DNA of 6,540 bases, taken from positions 1 to 6,540 of the forward strand of contig DAIAMA010000075.1 in NCBI GenBank assembly GCA_027438535.1, given 5' to 3'. The position numbers were made by a program, and so were the translations under genes. The DNA comes from a bacterium. Lineage in GTDB: Bacteria > Pseudomonadota > Gammaproteobacteria > Burkholderiales > Thiobacteraceae. The notes beneath the pieces are model-generated. The model was not told the origin of the DNA. It did not search any database and saw only the letters and a program-made list of their open reading frames with translations. Positions 5,639 to 6,540 of this stretch are shown piece after piece; within the stretch, counting starts at the first letter, position 1, and every line of letters begins with the position of its first letter.

Positions 5639-6540
5639 CAGCGCGCGGCACGCGTCAGCACCGCATGCAAACGCGTGATCTGCTCGGTCAGTTCCTGCGG
5701 ATGATTGCCGACGAAGAAACCGCGATCATGGGCGAGGTTAGCGTTCACAATTTTACCCACGGTGTCGTAATCGAAATACTTGATGACGTCGTGACGCAGA
5801 AAACAGCCGCCGGTGATGATGCGGTAGCCAATGTCGGCGTCTTTCAGCGCTTGCATCACACGCTTGCGGTCGATCTTGTATCGTGGATTTAAAATCACCG
5901 TGAACGAAAACCAAGAGCTGCTGCCATTCTCGCGCTGAATAATGAAGCGATCGTCGCCGTTGAAAAGCTGGGTAAACAGCGCGGCGTTCTTGCGCCGCAC
6001 GGCGATCAAGCCATCGAGTTTTTTTAGTTGCTCGATACCGATCGCACCCGACAGCTCCAAGGGGCGCGCATTATAGCCGGGCAAAATGAAGCGGTAGGCT
6101 TCGTAAAAATCATCGTCACGCTTTTCGTAAATAGCGCTGCCGGGCGGCAAGTCCCGCGTCCAGCCATGCGCGCGCAGCGACTTGGCAATGTGATAAATCT
6201 CGGTATCGTCGGTGACGATCACCCCGCCTTCCATGGTGGCGATGTGATGCGAGAAAAAGGAGCTGAAGGTGCCGATGTCGCCGAACGTGCCGGTAAGCTT
6301 GCCGTTCAGCGTGGCCCCCATGGATTCGCAATTGTCTTCGAACAGATAGAGGCCGTGCTTGTCGCAGAAAGCGCGTATCACATCCAGCGCCGCCGGGTTG
6401 CCGAGGATACTCACCGCCACCACCATGCGAGTCTTGGGCGTGAGCGCGGCTTCCAATTTCGACACGTCCAGATTCAAGGTATCCAGTTCCACATCCACGA
6501 AGCGCAGGCGCAAACCATATTGCTGCAAAGGGTAGTAGGT
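5638..6540 (-). CDS. colD: GDP-4-keto-6-deoxy-D-mannose 3-dehydratase (ColD-type, PLP-dependent), N-terminus cut by right edge
   Basis: The frame is open to the last base (acc tac tac cct then LQQYGLRL), so the apparent start at 6528 is an internal TTG leucine and roughly 90 N-terminal residues lie outside. The protein has the aspartate aminotransferase fold of the DegT/DnrJ/EryC1 family. In SSFFSHHIATMEGG the first His occupies the place of the usual PLP-binding Lys, the hallmark of ColD and the related 3-dehydratases, which remove the C3 hydroxyl instead of only transaminating. EDNCESMGAT holds the PLP-contacting Asp, and RAHGWTRDLP, PGYNARPLELSGAIG and FFVGNH also match ColD as I recall it (about 388 residues). 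In the colitose pathway it converts GDP-4-keto-6-deoxymannose to the 3,6-dideoxy product using PLP and glutamate. Its TGA overlaps the hddC ATG. Confidence 0.88.
   Translation of the reverse strand, partial: TYYPLQQYGLRLRFVDVELDTLNLDVSKLEAALTPKTRMVVAVSILGNPAALDVIRAFCDKHGLYLFEDNCESMGATLNGKLTGTFGDIGTFSSFFSHHIATMEGGVIVTDDTEIYHIAKSLRAHGWTRDLPPGSAIYEKRDDDFYEAYRFILPGYNARPLELSGAIGIEQLKKLDGLIAVRRKNAALFTQLFNGDDRFIIQRENGSSSWFSFTVILNPRYKIDRKRVMQALKDADIGYRIITGGCFLRHDVIKYFDYDTVGKIVNANLAHDRGFFVGNHPQELTEQITRLHAVLTRAAR

Noticed and set aside
6515..6528. Start of the ColD protein at 6528
   Set aside because: The codon is TTG inside the conserved YYPLQQYG segment and the frame is open to the window edge, so the true start lies outside.

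Overview
The window looks like part of a proteobacterial chromosome, most likely beta- or gammaproteobacterial. This rests on the fairly high GC content, the tight one-strand gene packing with stop/start overlaps, and the gene types: a GmhB-type heptose phosphatase, an HddC-like nucleotidyltransferase, an LhgO-type oxidase and a fused aldolase/short-chain dehydrogenase. The genus cannot be told from the sequence.

The right five-sixths (about 1533-6540) is a minus-strand operon. In transcription order it holds a ColD-type GDP-4-keto-6-deoxymannose 3-dehydratase (cut by the right edge), an HddC-like sugar-1-phosphate nucleotidyltransferase, an NAD-dependent sugar epimerase/dehydratase, an LhgO-like FAD oxidase, a NUDIX hydrolase and a GmhB-type heptose-bisphosphate phosphatase. 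Three joints overlap (TGATG, ATGA and an 8-17 bp overlap). The other gaps are 40-60 bp, and two of them hold short hairpins. ColD, HddC, the epimerase and GmhB point to an activated deoxysugar, perhaps a (di)deoxyheptose, for lipopolysaccharide or capsule. The oxidase and the NUDIX enzyme are not obvious members of that pathway.

The left sixth is the unusual part. The last 46 codons of a short-chain dehydrogenase end on the plus strand, and mtnA (methylthioribose-1-phosphate isomerase) starts one base later. MtnA is recognisable only through codon 297. At 1029-1034 its sequence runs directly into the inside of an oppositely oriented gene: the N-terminal 167-168 codons of a class II aldolase of the bifunctional aldolase/SDR type, whose GTG start at 1532 follows gmhB. 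The SDR tail on one strand and the aldolase head on the other look like the two ends of one gene. The simplest ancestral order is ...gmhB - aldolase/SDR - mtnA, all in one direction. An inversion of about 2.4 kb with one breakpoint in the aldolase and one in mtnA would give exactly this layout. So would an inverted (fold-back) chimera from genome amplification or assembly. Sequence left of base 1 would decide between them.

If the ancestral order is right, the intact locus paired MtnA with a fused aldolase-dehydrogenase. That suggests a salvage route for methylthioadenosine or 5'-deoxyadenosine resembling the DHAP shunt.
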